NCBI GenBank assembly: GCA_024697545.1
Contig: JAILFN010000027.1
Coordinates: 1 to 64,000 of the forward strand
DNA length: 64,000 nucleotides
Direction: 5' to 3'
DNA from: Ruminococcus sp.
Lineage (GTDB): Bacteria > Bacillota > Clostridia > Oscillospirales > Ruminococcaceae
The translations under genes were made by a program, and so were the position numbers. Shown here one piece after another: positions 41,745-51,138 of this stretch. Within the stretch, counting starts at the first letter, position 1, and every line of letters starts with the position of its first letter. A model generated the notes under the pieces. That model saw nothing but the letters and a program-made list of their open reading frames with translations, ran no database searches and had not been told where the DNA came from.

Positions 41745-43070
41745 TCACTTGCAGCGCCAGATGTGGTAAGAGTAGGGTGCAAGCTCGCTGCCGCCGCCGA
41801 AATCGTGATCCTTTCCCGTCACAAAGTCTTCCGCAAGACCGTAGCCTGCGTCAAAGTGTGCGGTAAAGGGCTGATCGTCGGCGTTGATCGCCACGAACAC
41901 CCTCTCGCCCTCAAAGTCGCGCTGGAGTATGCACTGCCTGTTGGTCAGCACGGGTATCTTTATATCGCCGTAGCAGAGCGCCTTGCACTCGCGGTGCGCC
42001 TTTGCAAGCTTTCTGATAAACTCGGTGATCTCATTCTCCTGCGGCTTGTCGAATGCGGGTCGCAGCGCGGGGTCGCCCTGTGACTTCTCCGCCTTCTCGC
42101 CCCACTCGCTGCCGTAGTATATGCAGGGTATACCGGGCATACCGAACAGCATGGTGTAAACAAGCGGCAGGTGCTTTTCGTTTGAAAGAATGCTCGCTAT
42201 GCGGGTGACATCGTGGTTATCCGCGAAGCACATAAGGTGCAGACCTCTGTACTGGCACCAGTTTTCGGGACCGAAGCGGTTTTTCAGTGAATGGCATATC
42301 TCGAACATATTCATGCTGTTGAAGCTGGAGTAAAGACCCTTGTAGCATTCATAGTTGGTGGCGGAATGCAGCATCTCGGAGTTGACCCAGCGGCTGTAAT
42401 CGCCGTGCAGAAGCTCACCGACAAGGAAGAAATCCTCTTTCAGGCTGTCGGTAAAGCTGCGGAGTCTCTTGAGGAAATCGAAGTCGAGCGAATATGCAAC
42501 ATCAAGGCGTATGCCGTCGATGCCGAAATACTCTATCCAGTACCTTACGGCATCTAAGATATGATCGACCACCGCGGGATTGCGGAGGTTCAGCTTAACA
42601 AGTTCGAAGTGACCCTCCCAGCCCTCGTACCAAAGACCGTCGTTATAATTGCTGTTGCCGTCGAAATTGATGTAGAACCAGTCCTTGTAGGGGGAGTCCC
42701 ACTTCTTCTCGCACACATCGCGAAACTGAGGGAAGCCGCGGCCTACATGGTTGAACACGCCGTCCAGCACGACCTTTATGCCTTTTTCATGCAGAGCGTC
42801 GCACACCTTCCTGAAGTCCTCATTGGTGCCGAGGCGGGTGTCGATGCGCTTGAAATCGCGGGTGTTGTAGCCGTGCGTGTCCGACTCGAACACGGGTGAA
42901 AAATACACGGCATTGCAGCCCATTTTAGCAATGTGGTCTGCCCAGTCGATAACTTTCAGTATGCGGTGCTCGGGCACGCCGTCGTTCTCAAAGGGGGCGC
43001 CTGTGAATCCGAGGGGGTATATCTGATAGAATACCGCCTCATAGCCCCAGTTCTTCTGATTGTTGCTCAT
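41745..43070 (-). CDS. Intracellular GH13 alpha-amylase family enzyme
   Basis: 441 residues without a signal peptide. GH13 regions are all present: VVLDGVFNHVGRG (region I), GIRLDVAYSLD with the nucleophile Asp (region II), FLVGELLHGDY with the acid/base Glu (region III) and MCFADNHDVTRIAS (region IV). The start motif AVFYQIYPLGFTGAP is typical of cytoplasmic maltodextrin-type glucosidases. The length is at the short end, with a small C-terminal beta domain. Glycogen phosphorylase and amylomaltase lie further right, so storage or maltodextrin breakdown is likely. Exact specificity cannot be read. Confidence 0.88.
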   Translation of the reverse strand: MSNNQKNWGYEAVFYQIYPLGFTGAPFENDGVPEHRILKVIDWADHIAKMGCNAVYFSPVFESDTHGYNTRDFKRIDTRLGTNEDFRKVCDALHEKGIKVVLDGVFNHVGRGFPQFRDVCEKKWDSPYKDWFYINFDGNSNYNDGLWYEGWEGHFELVKLNLRNPAVVDHILDAVRYWIEYFGIDGIRLDVAYSLDFDFLKRLRSFTDSLKEDFFLVGELLHGDYSRWVNSEMLHSATNYECYKGLYSSFNSMNMFEICHSLKNRFGPENWCQYRGLHLMCFADNHDVTRIASILSNEKHLPLVYTMLFGMPGIPCIYYGSEWGEKAEKSQGDPALRPAFDKPQENEITEFIRKLAKAHRECKALCYGDIKIPVLTNRQCILQRDFEGERVFVAINADDQPFTAHFDAGYGLAEDFVTGKDHDFGGGSELAPYSYHIWRCK

Positions 43071-43106
43071 ATAGAGATCAACTCCTTCTCGTGTAATTAC
43101 CTCTCT

Positions 43107-43135
43107 ATTATAGCATAGTTTCCTGTTTTATACAA
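43107..43135 (-). promoter_or_regulatory. Promoter of the GH13 gene
   Basis: Minus strand TTGTAT (43135-43130), 17-bp spacer, TATAAT (43112-43107). Confidence 0.75.
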
Positions 43136-43211
43136 TACCGAATCCTGCACTTAAATTTATCAACACTTTTATCACTTTTGTACAAATATTTTCTGCGTTT
43201 ATGTATAAAAA

Positions 43212-43254
43212 TACGAAAAACGGCGAAATACCGCGGTATCTGCCGTTTTTGCGT
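43212..43254 (-). terminator. Terminator of the thioesterase operon
   Basis: Minus strand AAACGGCAGATACCGC pairs with GCGGTATTTCGCCGTTT (small bulges), followed by TTCGTATTTTT, just after the thioesterase stop. Confidence 0.75.
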
Positions 43255-43261
43255 TCAGTGT

Positions 43262-43678
43262 TTATTTTTCTTCCGAAGTGCATATCTCGGGCAGGAACTT
43301 TTCGTAAAGCTCGGGATATTTCTTTTTGAAATTCACGATCCTGCCGTCCTTCATGAAGCAGTGCTTGGACTGTGCCTTGCAGCACACTCTGCCGTCGGGA
43401 AGGGTCATCGTGTAGCTCACCAGCATCTTCACGCCCGAGAACTCCTCGAGCTTTGCCTCAATGGTAACGGTATCACCGAACACCGTCATATGCTGATAAT
43501 CGCAGCTGACCGACAGCACGGGGCAGACAAGCCCCATCTCTTCGAGCATCTGCATGGGCACTTCTATCTCATCGAGAAAAGCCACGCGGGTCTCCTCCAT
43601 CCAGCGTATGTAGTTGGAATGGTGGACTATCCTCATGGCATCGGTCTCGTAATACTGTACCTTGTGCTTGTATATCAT
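43262..43678 (-). CDS. YbgC/4HBT-type acyl-CoA thioesterase
   Basis: 138 residues, a single hotdog domain. The N-terminal block YYETDAMRIVHHSNYIRWMEE contains the conserved Asp and the HHSNY motif of the 4-hydroxybenzoyl-CoA thioesterase/YbgC family. It likely hydrolyses short acyl-CoA thioesters. Last gene of a run starting at metF. Confidence 0.9.
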   Translation of the reverse strand: MIYKHKVQYYETDAMRIVHHSNYIRWMEETRVAFLDEIEVPMQMLEEMGLVCPVLSVSCDYQHMTVFGDTVTIEAKLEEFSGVKMLVSYTMTLPDGRVCCKAQSKHCFMKDGRIVNFKKKYPELYEKFLPEICTSEEK

Positions 43679-43689
43679 AGCCCTGCCTC

Positions 43690-44307
43690 CTAAACTGTAT
43701 CTGCGTAATACATACCCGCCTTCTTGAACATCTCTGGCAGGTCATACGGGCTGATGCCGTCCTCCTCGGCACGAACGCAGGTGCCGGGATTATCCTTTGA
43801 AACTATATCCCACGGGGTGACCAGCTCCTCAGCCTTTTCCGCACCGAAGCTTTTCAGCAGGCTCTCGGTCTTTTTGGCGCGTCCGTTCTCGGAGCAGTAA
43901 AGGCTCATGACCTTATAGCTCTGGACGTAAAGCTCATCGCCCGAGGTGTTCCCGCCGAAGCCGAAGCGGCAGATGCCGTCGTTTATAAGCATCGAGCCGT
44001 AGTCCTTTATAAGCGCACGGATAACGGGGCGGGTGCAGTTGTCGAGGTAATAGAGCTTGTAATGAAACGGGTCGGACTCTGATTTCCTGAGCTCCTTTTC
44101 CTCCTCTGCCGAGCAGGGAAGCTCCAGGAAGAAAAATATCGGCTCGGGGATAAGCTCGGTGAAAGCCGATATAAAGTCTTCAAGCACATCGGCACTCAGC
44201 AGTGCGGAAAAGGTGCCCTCTCCCGTCACGGAATAAGCATTTTTCAGCCCGCTCACGTCGGGGATATCTATCCCGTCGGGAAGCGTGAATCCAAATTCTC
44301 TTTCCAT
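43690..44307 (-). CDS. Protein of unknown function (205 aa)
   Basis: I do not recognise a family. It is acidic and soluble, with no signal peptide or membrane helix. Visible features: an N-terminal GLKNAYSVTGEGTFSALLSA segment, FFLELPCSAEEEKELR, an alpha/beta middle with HYKLYYLDNCTRP and INDGICRFGFGGNTSGDEL, and a C-terminal PWDIVSKDNPGTC. The frame is well supported by codon use and close packing: one base separates it from the CPBP protease gene upstream and 11 bp from the thioesterase gene downstream. The pattern resembles small regulatory or immunity-like intracellular proteins of Clostridia, but that is only an impression. Confidence 0.75.
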   Translation of the reverse strand: MEREFGFTLPDGIDIPDVSGLKNAYSVTGEGTFSALLSADVLEDFISAFTELIPEPIFFFLELPCSAEEEKELRKSESDPFHYKLYYLDNCTRPVIRALIKDYGSMLINDGICRFGFGGNTSGDELYVQSYKVMSLYCSENGRAKKTESLLKSFGAEKAEELVTPWDIVSKDNPGTCVRAEEDGISPYDLPEMFKKAGMYYADTV

Positions 44308-44308
44308 A

Positions 44309-45382
44309 CTATCCTCCTACGTTTGCCTTTATGAAGCTTGTGATATATCCCGCTATGATATAGGCAAAATACAAAAGCAGCAGGATATTCGTGAATATCA
44401 CCACGATACGCTCTTTCAGGTGCAGGACGCATCTCGGCTCATCGGAATTTATCTGCGAAAGCAGCTGAGACAGCATGACAAAAATTCCGTAGAATCCCGC
44501 GAACAGAACGATTATCTGAATGGTGAGCGAGATATCGCCGCCCTTGCCGAAGCCCAGAGCATCGGTGATGTCTGGGATACTCGCTATCGTGTTGTTTATG
44601 ATGTGCATGATGATCGTCGGGGCTATGCTGTTATAGCGGACGGTTATCAGGGCGTATATAAGTCCCCCGCCGAATGCCGAGAGCGCCTGAGAGATGTTGC
44701 CGTGCATCAGCCCGAATATCAGCGCCGACATAAATGCACTGAGAAGCTTGCCGTAAGGCGACAAGAGCTTTATCACGAGCCCGCGGTAGACAAGCTCTTC
44801 GATGAACGGGCCTATCAGGCAGACGTATACAAGCTGTATGATTATCGCATACTTTGAAGGCGAACTTATTGAAAAGTCAGCCTTCGGCACCGCTATGCCG
44901 CTGTTGTTGAGGGCGGTGGTTATCATTCCCGCAACAAGCCCTATGAGAATGTTGAAGGTTATACCGAGCGGTGTCCACAAAACGCCGTCCTTCAAGGTCC
45001 CGCGGTACGGCTTTAGCATATCGCTGAGCTTTATCTTCATTATCGGCTGAGCCACCGTCACCAGCCCCAAAGCCGAAACGCTGACGATAAAGAGGTTTGC
45101 CGTCATGGTGAAGCCCGTGCCCTTTGTAAGTCCGTTCTCCTGAAGATAGCTCACCGCCGTCCTGAAGCTCGGTGTAAAGGATCCCGTATAGCGGATATAG
45201 GCAAGATAATAGTAGACGTACACCAGTATCCTGTTGAAGATATTATACAAAAGCAGAAGTCCCGCCAGCATATATACGTTTTTATTGAGCGCCCGCTTTT
45301 CCGAATCGCGGGCTTTCATAAGCTCCGAGCGGTAGTCAGGCGGGGAATATCCCCACGAGCCGTTTGTCGGCATATAGTTCAT
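44309..45382 (-). CDS. CPBP-family intramembrane metalloprotease
   Basis: 357 residues with about eight membrane helices. The CPBP/Abi motifs are present: EELVYRG (glutamate pair and Arg, near 196) and FGLMHGN (His, near 233), with a later HIINN segment supplying a further ligand. Families of this type include CAAX-like prenyl endopeptidases and bacteriocin-immunity proteins. Substrate unknown. It follows metF by 16 bp. Confidence 0.9.
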   Translation of the reverse strand: MNYMPTNGSWGYSPPDYRSELMKARDSEKRALNKNVYMLAGLLLLYNIFNRILVYVYYYLAYIRYTGSFTPSFRTAVSYLQENGLTKGTGFTMTANLFIVSVSALGLVTVAQPIMKIKLSDMLKPYRGTLKDGVLWTPLGITFNILIGLVAGMITTALNNSGIAVPKADFSISSPSKYAIIIQLVYVCLIGPFIEELVYRGLVIKLLSPYGKLLSAFMSALIFGLMHGNISQALSAFGGGLIYALITVRYNSIAPTIIMHIINNTIASIPDITDALGFGKGGDISLTIQIIVLFAGFYGIFVMLSQLLSQINSDEPRCVLHLKERIVVIFTNILLLLYFAYIIAGYITSFIKANVGG

Positions 45383-45398
45383 CGCTGTCCTCCAAAGC

Positions 45399-46262
45399 TC
45401 AAAGCAGGTTCTTTACCGCCCCGTATATCCTTGCGGAGATATCCGGCTTGTTCATGGAATAGAGGTGTATGCCGTCAACGTCGTTGGCGATAAGATCGTT
45501 TATCTGGTCGATGGCATAGTTTATGCAGGCGTCCTGCAAAGCCACGGGATCGGATTCATAGCGGTTGAGTATCCTCGCGAGCTTCTTGGGAACGCTCGCT
45601 CCGCAAATCGACACCATGCGGAGTATGCCCGTCTTTGAGGTAACGGGCATGATACCCGCCTCGATAGGGCTCTTCATTCCCGCGATGAGCACCTTTTCCC
45701 GAAAGCTGTAAAAATCCTCGTTGTCAAAAAACAGCTGAGAGATAAAATGCTCGGCACCGCAGTCCTCCTTTTCCTTGAGGTGCAGTATATCCGAAACGGC
45801 GTTCTCGCTGTCGGGGTGGGTCTCTGGATAGCAGGCGGCGGATATGTGTATCCACGGTGCCTTTTCCTTCATATAAGCGATAAGCTCGGAAGCATAGTGG
45901 AAGTCGTCCTTGGGCGGCACCTTGTCGTTCTTATCTCCGCGCAGCGCAAGCACGTTGTCAACGTCCGCGTCTTTTAAAAGCTCGATTATCCTGTCGATAT
46001 CGGCGCGGGTGTTGTTGACGCAGGTGATGTGCGCGATGGGCGGGATATCATACTGCTCCTTCATAATGCGGCAGATATCTATAGTAGAGGTATCGGCGGG
46101 ATTTCCGCCCGCGCCGTAGGTGCAGCTTATAAAAGAAGGTTCAAGCTCCTTCAGCCCTTTGATGGTTGTGTGGATATCGTCAAAGTTTGAAGTCTTCTTG
46201 GGCGGGAATATCTCGTAAGAAAAGGTCGGGTGACCCTTTACGAAAAGCTTTTTCATTTCCAT
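45399..46262 (-). CDS. metF: 5,10-methylenetetrahydrofolate reductase
   Basis: 287 residues, an FAD-dependent TIM-barrel enzyme making 5-methyl-THF for methionine synthesis. Typical blocks: FSYEIFPPKKTSNFDDI with the catalytic Glu, SCTYGAGGNPADTSTIDI, PIAHITCVNNTRADID, VLALRGDKND, and IEAGIMPVTSKTGI near 205. The length is normal. It lies 25 bp after engB and heads a run of four genes. Its product feeds methionine synthase, often B12-dependent, which connects to the corrinoid operon at 17068-29821. Confidence 0.95.
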   Translation of the reverse strand: MEMKKLFVKGHPTFSYEIFPPKKTSNFDDIHTTIKGLKELEPSFISCTYGAGGNPADTSTIDICRIMKEQYDIPPIAHITCVNNTRADIDRIIELLKDADVDNVLALRGDKNDKVPPKDDFHYASELIAYMKEKAPWIHISAACYPETHPDSENAVSDILHLKEKEDCGAEHFISQLFFDNEDFYSFREKVLIAGMKSPIEAGIMPVTSKTGILRMVSICGASVPKKLARILNRYESDPVALQDACINYAIDQINDLIANDVDGIHLYSMNKPDISARIYGAVKNLL

Positions 46263-46287
46263 TCTTATCGTTCCTTTCGGGGGGATC

Positions 46288-46998
46288 TCAGAGAGGTCTC
46301 AGTGCTCCCCTGAATGCCGACAGATCGTCGCTGCCGGTCTCTTCTTCGGCATCATCGCCGTCTGCTTCCTCTGAGTATTCCTCAAAGTCTTCCTCATCGT
46401 CGTAAGCTTCAAAGTCGGAAGTTGCGTCTTCTATGATGGCGCGTACTTCTTCAACGCCCTCTCCCGTAACGGCAGAAAAGGGCACCACGGTTATATCCTC
46501 AAAGCAGGGTATCTCGTCGGCAAAAGCCGCCATGCGCTCTTCGCGCTGAGTTTTTTTGAGCTTGTCCGCCTTTGTCAGCACGATGATGAACGGCAGCTCG
46601 TTGTCGATGAGGTAGTTTATCATTTGCAGGTCGTCCGCACTGGGCGGGTGGCGCATATCCACGAGCTGTATCACAAGCGCCAGCTGTCTGTCCGCATCGG
46701 CAAGATATCCGCCGATGAGCTGACCCCAGCCGCGCTTTTCGCCCTTTGATACCTTGGCATAGCCATAGCCGGGCAGGTCGGCAAGGTATATCCCGTCAAG
46801 CTCGAAGAAATTGATGGTGACGGTCTTGCCGGGGGTAGCGCTGACCCTTGCCAGTGCCTTGCGGTTGAGCACCTTGTTTATCAGCGAAGACTTTCCGACA
46901 TTCGACCGCCCAGAAAAGCAGACCTCGGGTCTGTCGGAAGGCGGTATCTGCGAAAGCTTGCCGAATGATGTTACAAATTTTGCATTATTAAAGTTCAT
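46288..46998 (-). CDS. engB: Ribosome biogenesis GTPase YsxC/EngB with acidic tail
   Basis: 236 residues. G1 GRSNVGKSSLIN, G3 DLPGYGYAKVSKGEKRGWG and G4 TKADKL identify EngB, needed for 50S assembly. Unusually, about 45 C-terminal residues form a very acidic tail (EAYDDEEDFEEYSEEADGDD), which the family normally lacks. Start: ATG 46998, preceded by AACGGAG; the frame open to 47130 adds 44 residues translated from the interspersed repeat. Confidence 0.93.
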   Translation of the reverse strand: MNFNNAKFVTSFGKLSQIPPSDRPEVCFSGRSNVGKSSLINKVLNRKALARVSATPGKTVTINFFELDGIYLADLPGYGYAKVSKGEKRGWGQLIGGYLADADRQLALVIQLVDMRHPPSADDLQMINYLIDNELPFIIVLTKADKLKKTQREERMAAFADEIPCFEDITVVPFSAVTGEGVEEVRAIIEDATSDFEAYDDEEDFEEYSEEADGDDAEEETGSDDLSAFRGALRPL

Positions 46999-47009
46999 GT
47001 TCACTCCGT

Positions 47010-47320
47010 TATATGGTCGTGATCTTTTGATCTGCCTTGCGGCAAATTCCGGACATTTTTCTCGCTTCGCATCGGGAAATTTAAAATCGGCACCGGTGAG
47101 GTTCTTGTTCATTTTGCGGGGACTTTTCATATTTGCGCTTTAACCTATATGGATATCTGATGCCGATTGGGGGGTGAGTTTGCTTGAAAACTCATAGGAG
47201 CTTGCGACGGTTGCCCCTCGCGGGGCAATTGGGGACTCTGTCCCCAAACCCTAGCTTAGGGCTCCTCTCCCGGAAATAAGCCCCGCAGGGGCGTTTTCCC
47301 AACCTCGGCAGCCTCGCGCG
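47010..47320. repeat. Interspersed palindromic repeat element
   Basis: This gap between lon and engB holds no gene. Hairpin modules: CTGCCTTGCGGCA, an inverted pair AATCGGCA...TGCCGATT (about 47088-47168), TTGCCCCTCGCGGGGCAA, TTGGGGACTCTGTCCCCAA and CCCTAGCTTAGGG, then GCCCCGCAGGGGC. Order and partial sequence match 34320-34590. The last hairpins may serve as the lon terminator. Confidence 0.6.
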
Positions 47321-47334
47321 GCTGCACCCGCTTT

Positions 47335-49794
47335 TCAGACCGACTTTGCCTGCTCGGTCACTCTCGGCTTTCTGCTGCGGCTTCGGGGCGGCAGCGGAGG
47401 ATCTCCGCTCAGCGGCTTCGGCTTTACAAGTGCTACTTCAAGCACATCGTCTATCTTTTCAACGGTGATGAAATCTATCCCCGCTCTTACCTCATCGTCT
47501 ATCTCCGAGAGATCGCCGACGTTTGCCGAGGGTATCAGCACCGTCTTTACGCCTGCCTTGTAAGCCGCCATCGACTTTTCTTTCAGTCCGCCGATGGGCA
47601 GCACTCTGCCTGTCAGGGTGATCTCGCCCGTCATGGCGATATCCGAGCGGACGGGTATTCCCGAAAGTGCGGACACCAGTGCAGTTATCATTGTAACGCC
47701 TGCCGAAGGACCGTCCTTCGGGGTAGCACCCTCGGGGGCGTGTATGTGAAGATCCTTCTTCTCATAGAAATCGGGCTCTATGCCGTAGCGGTCGGCAAGT
47801 CTGCGGGCGTTTGAAACGGCAAGCTTTGCCGATTCCTTCATGACATCACCCAGCGAGCCTGTAAGCTCTATCTTGCCCTTGCCGTCGAGCACCAGCGCTT
47901 CGAGCGGCATGATGACACCGCCGACGGAGGTCCATGCAAGACCGTTGACGCAGCCCACCGAAGGCTTCTTTATATAGAAATCCTCGGTATACTTCTTGTG
48001 GCCGAGATAATCCTCGATATTTGCAGCCTTGAAGCTTATCTTTGAAGCGCCGCCCACAAGCTCCTTTGCCGTCTTGCGGCAGAGCTTTGCTATCTCGCGC
48101 TCCAGCTTTCTCACGCCCGCTTCACGGGTGTAGCTGTCTATCATCGAATATATCGCGGTATCGTTGACCTTCATCTGTGAGGTCTTCAGCCCGTACTTCT
48201 TCATCTGCTTGGGAACCAAATGTTCCTTTGCGATGTGGAATTTTTCCTCACGGGTGTAGCTTGTAAGCTCGATGACCTCCATTCTGTCGAGCAGAGGCGG
48301 CTGTATAGTCTCCAGGCTGTTTGCCGTGGTGATGAACAGCACGCGGCTGAGGTCGAAGGGAACTTCAACGTAGTGGTCAACGAACTGTGTGTTCTGTTCG
48401 GAATCGAGCGCTTCCAGCAGAGCCGAAGAGGGGTCGCCGCGGAAGTCGTTTGACATCTTGTCTATCTCATCGAGCAGCATAACGGGGTTCATGACTCCCG
48501 CCTGCTTCATGCCCGCTATGATGCGTCCGGGCATAGCTCCGATGTAGGTCTTTCTGTGGCCGCGTATATCGCTCTCATCGCGCACGCCGCCCAGCGATAC
48601 CCTGACGTACTTTCTTCCCAGCGCCCTTGCGATAGACTTTGCGACGCTGGTCTTGCCCGTTCCGGGAGGTCCGTAAAGGCAGATTATCTGACCGCGCACA
48701 TCGGGGGTCAGGGCTCTGACTGCGATGTTTTCAAGCACCCTCTCCTTCACCTTGCGTATGCCGTAGTGATCTTCATCGAGTATCTTCTCGGCGTTCTCAA
48801 CATCGGCTGTCTCCTCATCAAAGCTGTCCCAGGGCAGCGAAAGGCAGGTGTCAAGGTAGTTTCTTACAAGTGCCGCCTCCTGAGAATATGAAGGCATCTT
48901 GCAGAGCTTGTCCAGCTCATCATTGAGCTTTGCCCTCGCTTCCTCCGAGATGTTATCAATATCCGCTATACGGCGGCGGTAGTCCTCTATCTCATCGGCA
49001 TCGCCCATCATATCGGGGTTCTCGCCAAGTTCTTCCTGCAAAGCGCGTATCTGCTCGCGTATATAGAAATCGCGCTGATTCTGGTTAACGGCATTCTGTA
49101 CCGTTTCGTGTATTCGTATCTCAAGGTCTAAGATATCCTTTTCCTTTGCAAGGAGGATCAGCAGCCGCTCAAGCTTTTCGCCGAGGGTGTCTATCTCGAG
49201 GAGCTGCTGCTTTTCGCGGTAATCGGCGGGTATATTGAAAGCGATAGCCTCATACAGGTCACGGGGATCCTCGCTCGAAAGAACATCGTCGATGATATCG
49301 TTGGGGATATCGCCCGCTATCTGATCCACGATGCCGGAAAATTCCTCACGCAGCTGGCGCTTCAGCGCTTCGAGCTGTGCTTCGGATGCAGTTTCTTCTT
49401 CATACGGAGCCCTGAGCACCGCGGTCGCGGTGTTGCCGTTCCCGCCTGAGTTGAGAGCTTTTATCTCGGCGCGGCAAACTCCCTCGATAAGGCAGCGGTA
49501 GATGCCGCTGTTGGTAGCGACTATCTGCTTTACTATCGCCACGGTACCCATCTCATAAAGATCGCCGATCGTCGGTTTTTCAACTGCGGTGTCACGCTGT
49601 GTTATGATAAGCGCCAGCCCGTTTCCCGAGAGCGCTTTTTTTGCGGAGTAGATAGACTTTTTTCTGCCCATATCGAAGTTCATGGTCTGTCCGGGAAGCA
49701 CTACCAGCCCGCGCATGGGTATGCAGGGCAGAATGACCTCTTCACCGCTTTTTATCAGAGCTTCGATCTTATCGAAATCGTTAAATTCAGCCAT
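47335..49794 (-). CDS. lon: ATP-dependent protease La (Lon)
   Basis: 819 residues, full length. The N-terminal substrate-binding domain ([20 protein letters not shown]) leads into a coiled coil and the AAA+ module with Walker [16 protein letters not shown] and Walker [13 protein letters not shown]. The protease domain has the catalytic Ser in [11 protein letters not shown] (near 685) and Lys in [14 protein letters not shown]. It degrades misfolded and regulatory proteins in the cytoplasm. The short Pro/Arg-rich tail ([14 protein letters not shown]) is not conserved. Confidence 0.97.
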   Translation of the reverse strand: MAEFNDFDKIEALIKSGEEVILPCIPMRGLVVLPGQTMNFDMGRKKSIYSAKKALSGNGLALIITQRDTAVEKPTIGDLYEMGTVAIVKQIVATNSGIYRCLIEGVCRAEIKALNSGGNGNTATAVLRAPYEEETASEAQLEALKRQLREEFSGIVDQIAGDIPNDIIDDVLSSEDPRDLYEAIAFNIPADYREKQQLLEIDTLGEKLERLLILLAKEKDILDLEIRIHETVQNAVNQNQRDFYIREQIRALQEELGENPDMMGDADEIEDYRRRIADIDNISEEARAKLNDELDKLCKMPSYSQEAALVRNYLDTCLSLPWDSFDEETADVENAEKILDEDHYGIRKVKERVLENIAVRALTPDVRGQIICLYGPPGTGKTSVAKSIARALGRKYVRVSLGGVRDESDIRGHRKTYIGAMPGRIIAGMKQAGVMNPVMLLDEIDKMSNDFRGDPSSALLEALDSEQNTQFVDHYVEVPFDLSRVLFITTANSLETIQPPLLDRMEVIELTSYTREEKFHIAKEHLVPKQMKKYGLKTSQMKVNDTAIYSMIDSYTREAGVRKLEREIAKLCRKTAKELVGGASKISFKAANIEDYLGHKKYTEDFYIKKPSVGCVNGLAWTSVGGVIMPLEALVLDGKGKIELTGSLGDVMKESAKLAVSNARRLADRYGIEPDFYEKKDLHIHAPEGATPKDGPSAGVTMITALVSALSGIPVRSDIAMTGEITLTGRVLPIGGLKEKSMAAYKAGVKTVLIPSANVGDLSEIDDEVRAGIDFITVEKIDDVLEVALVKPKPLSGDPPLPPRSRSRKPRVTEQAKSV

Positions 49795-49838
49795 TATGAT
49801 CTTCCTTTCGATTTGTTCGTTCTGTTGCCTTTATATTT

Positions 49839-49867
49839 ATGATAGCACATATCCTTTTCGCTGTCGA
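49839..49867 (-). promoter_or_regulatory. Promoter of lon
   Basis: Minus strand TCGACA (49867-49862), 17-bp spacer, TATCAT (49844-49839). No CtsR- or CIRCE-type heat-shock operator is evident in the short leader. Confidence 0.55.
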
Positions 49868-49883
49868 GCCTCAGGATACAGTA

Positions 49884-50291
49884 TCAGTACCTCACCCTTG
49901 CGGCGACGGTAACTTCCGAAAGTACGGAGCCTGCTGCGAGCAGCCTGTATTGCAGCACAGCCTCAAACCCTCCCGCGAAAGGCTTGACGAGCATATCGCC
50001 GCCGAGGACGGTCACGTCAAAGCTTCCCTCAGATGTCTTTATCACGGCAGGGATCTTAGCACCGGGCTCGATACAGAGCTTGTAGGATACCTCGCCCCTC
50101 ATGTTTATCTGCGAGCGCTTTGTGCCGAACATTATCGTGCATGAAGCACCGTCGGCGGGCTTGTAAAAAAGCTCGGTGCCGCCCGTCACCTGTTTGACAA
50201 GGCACTCGCCGTCGTGGGTGGTTATGTCACCGTTGGTGTTGGTCTCGATCTGCATTTTGGCGTTCTTATACATCTTATCTGCAAATGCCAT
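49884..50291 (-). CDS. DUF1934 family protein
   Basis: 135 residues, a small lipocalin-like beta-barrel family common in Firmicutes (YwiB-like). Visible pattern: TELFYKPADGASCTIMFGTK, an Arg/Gly strand QINMRGEVSYKLCIEPG and a final VLQYRLLAAGSVLSEVTVAARVRY. It is the last gene of the transglutaminase lipoprotein-hisA-ddl-murI run, one base from the murI stop. Function unknown. Confidence 0.85.
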   Translation of the reverse strand: MAFADKMYKNAKMQIETNTNGDITTHDGECLVKQVTGGTELFYKPADGASCTIMFGTKRSQINMRGEVSYKLCIEPGAKIPAVIKTSEGSFDVTVLGGDMLVKPFAGGFEAVLQYRLLAAGSVLSEVTVAARVRY

Positions 50292-50292
50292 C

Positions 50293-51135
50293 TTATTTAT
50301 CCAATCTGCACTGCGATATCTCGCAGCCTGCGTCTGTTCCTAAAAATCTGTTTACATTGGCGCGGAAAAGCTCTACGCTGTCTGTGCAGTAAAGCTCTAC
50401 CCTGCCCTTTGTCCCCGCGGGTTTCAGCGCCTTCTGTGCCTGCAATGCTTCAAAGGTCTGCTGAGCGGTCACAGCGCTCGAGGATATCAGCCTGACGTCC
50501 TCACCCATATAGTTCTGTATAACTTCCTCAAAAAGCGGGTAGTGTGTGCAGCCGAGTATCAGCGTGTCAACGCCCTGCTCCTTTATATCCTTCAGGTATT
50601 CCTCAACGAAATACTCCGCGGGCGGGCAGCCGGGCTGAGTGTAGCCGTTTTCGGCAAGCGGCACCAGCAGCGGACATTCGCGGCTGAATACCTTTATATC
50701 GGGGCGCTGCCTTGTTATCTCATATTCATAGCAGCCCGAGCGTATAGATGCAGGGGTCGCGATAACGCCTATCCTGCCGTTTTTCGTGGCGGCACAGGCG
50801 GCATCTGCGGCGGGTATTATAACTCCGCTGTAACAGCATATGCCCGAGTCTTCAAATATCGGCACGCTCTGCATTACCGATGAAACGGTACCGCAGGCTA
50901 CCAGCAGAAGCTTTACGTCATGCTTTTCCATAAAGCGAATGTCCTGTCTTGCATATGCGGCTATGGTGTCGCGGCTTCGGGTGCCGTAGGGCACTCTTGC
51001 CGTATCGCCGAGGTATACTATATCCTCCTGCGGCATGAGTCTTATAAGTTCCTTAACGCAGGTGAGCCCGCCGACGCCCGAATCGAATACTCCGATAGCG
51101 CCTTCAGCCATATCTCCGAATAATGTGTCAACCAT
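50293..51135 (-). CDS. murI: Glutamate racemase
   Basis: 280 residues. It makes D-glutamate for peptidoglycan. The paired catalytic cysteines are in LLVACGTVSS (near 82) and LILGCTHYPLF (near 196). The N-terminal GVFDSGVGGLTCVKEL and the YLGDTARVPYG block are standard. It lies 3 bp after ddl, so two cell-wall precursor genes are cotranscribed. Confidence 0.96.
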   Translation of the reverse strand: MVDTLFGDMAEGAIGVFDSGVGGLTCVKELIRLMPQEDIVYLGDTARVPYGTRSRDTIAAYARQDIRFMEKHDVKLLLVACGTVSSVMQSVPIFEDSGICCYSGVIIPAADAACAATKNGRIGVIATPASIRSGCYEYEITRQRPDIKVFSRECPLLVPLAENGYTQPGCPPAEYFVEEYLKDIKEQGVDTLILGCTHYPLFEEVIQNYMGEDVRLISSSAVTAQQTFEALQAQKALKPAGTKGRVELYCTDSVELFRANVNRFLGTDAGCEISQCRLDK

Positions 51136-51138
51136 TTT

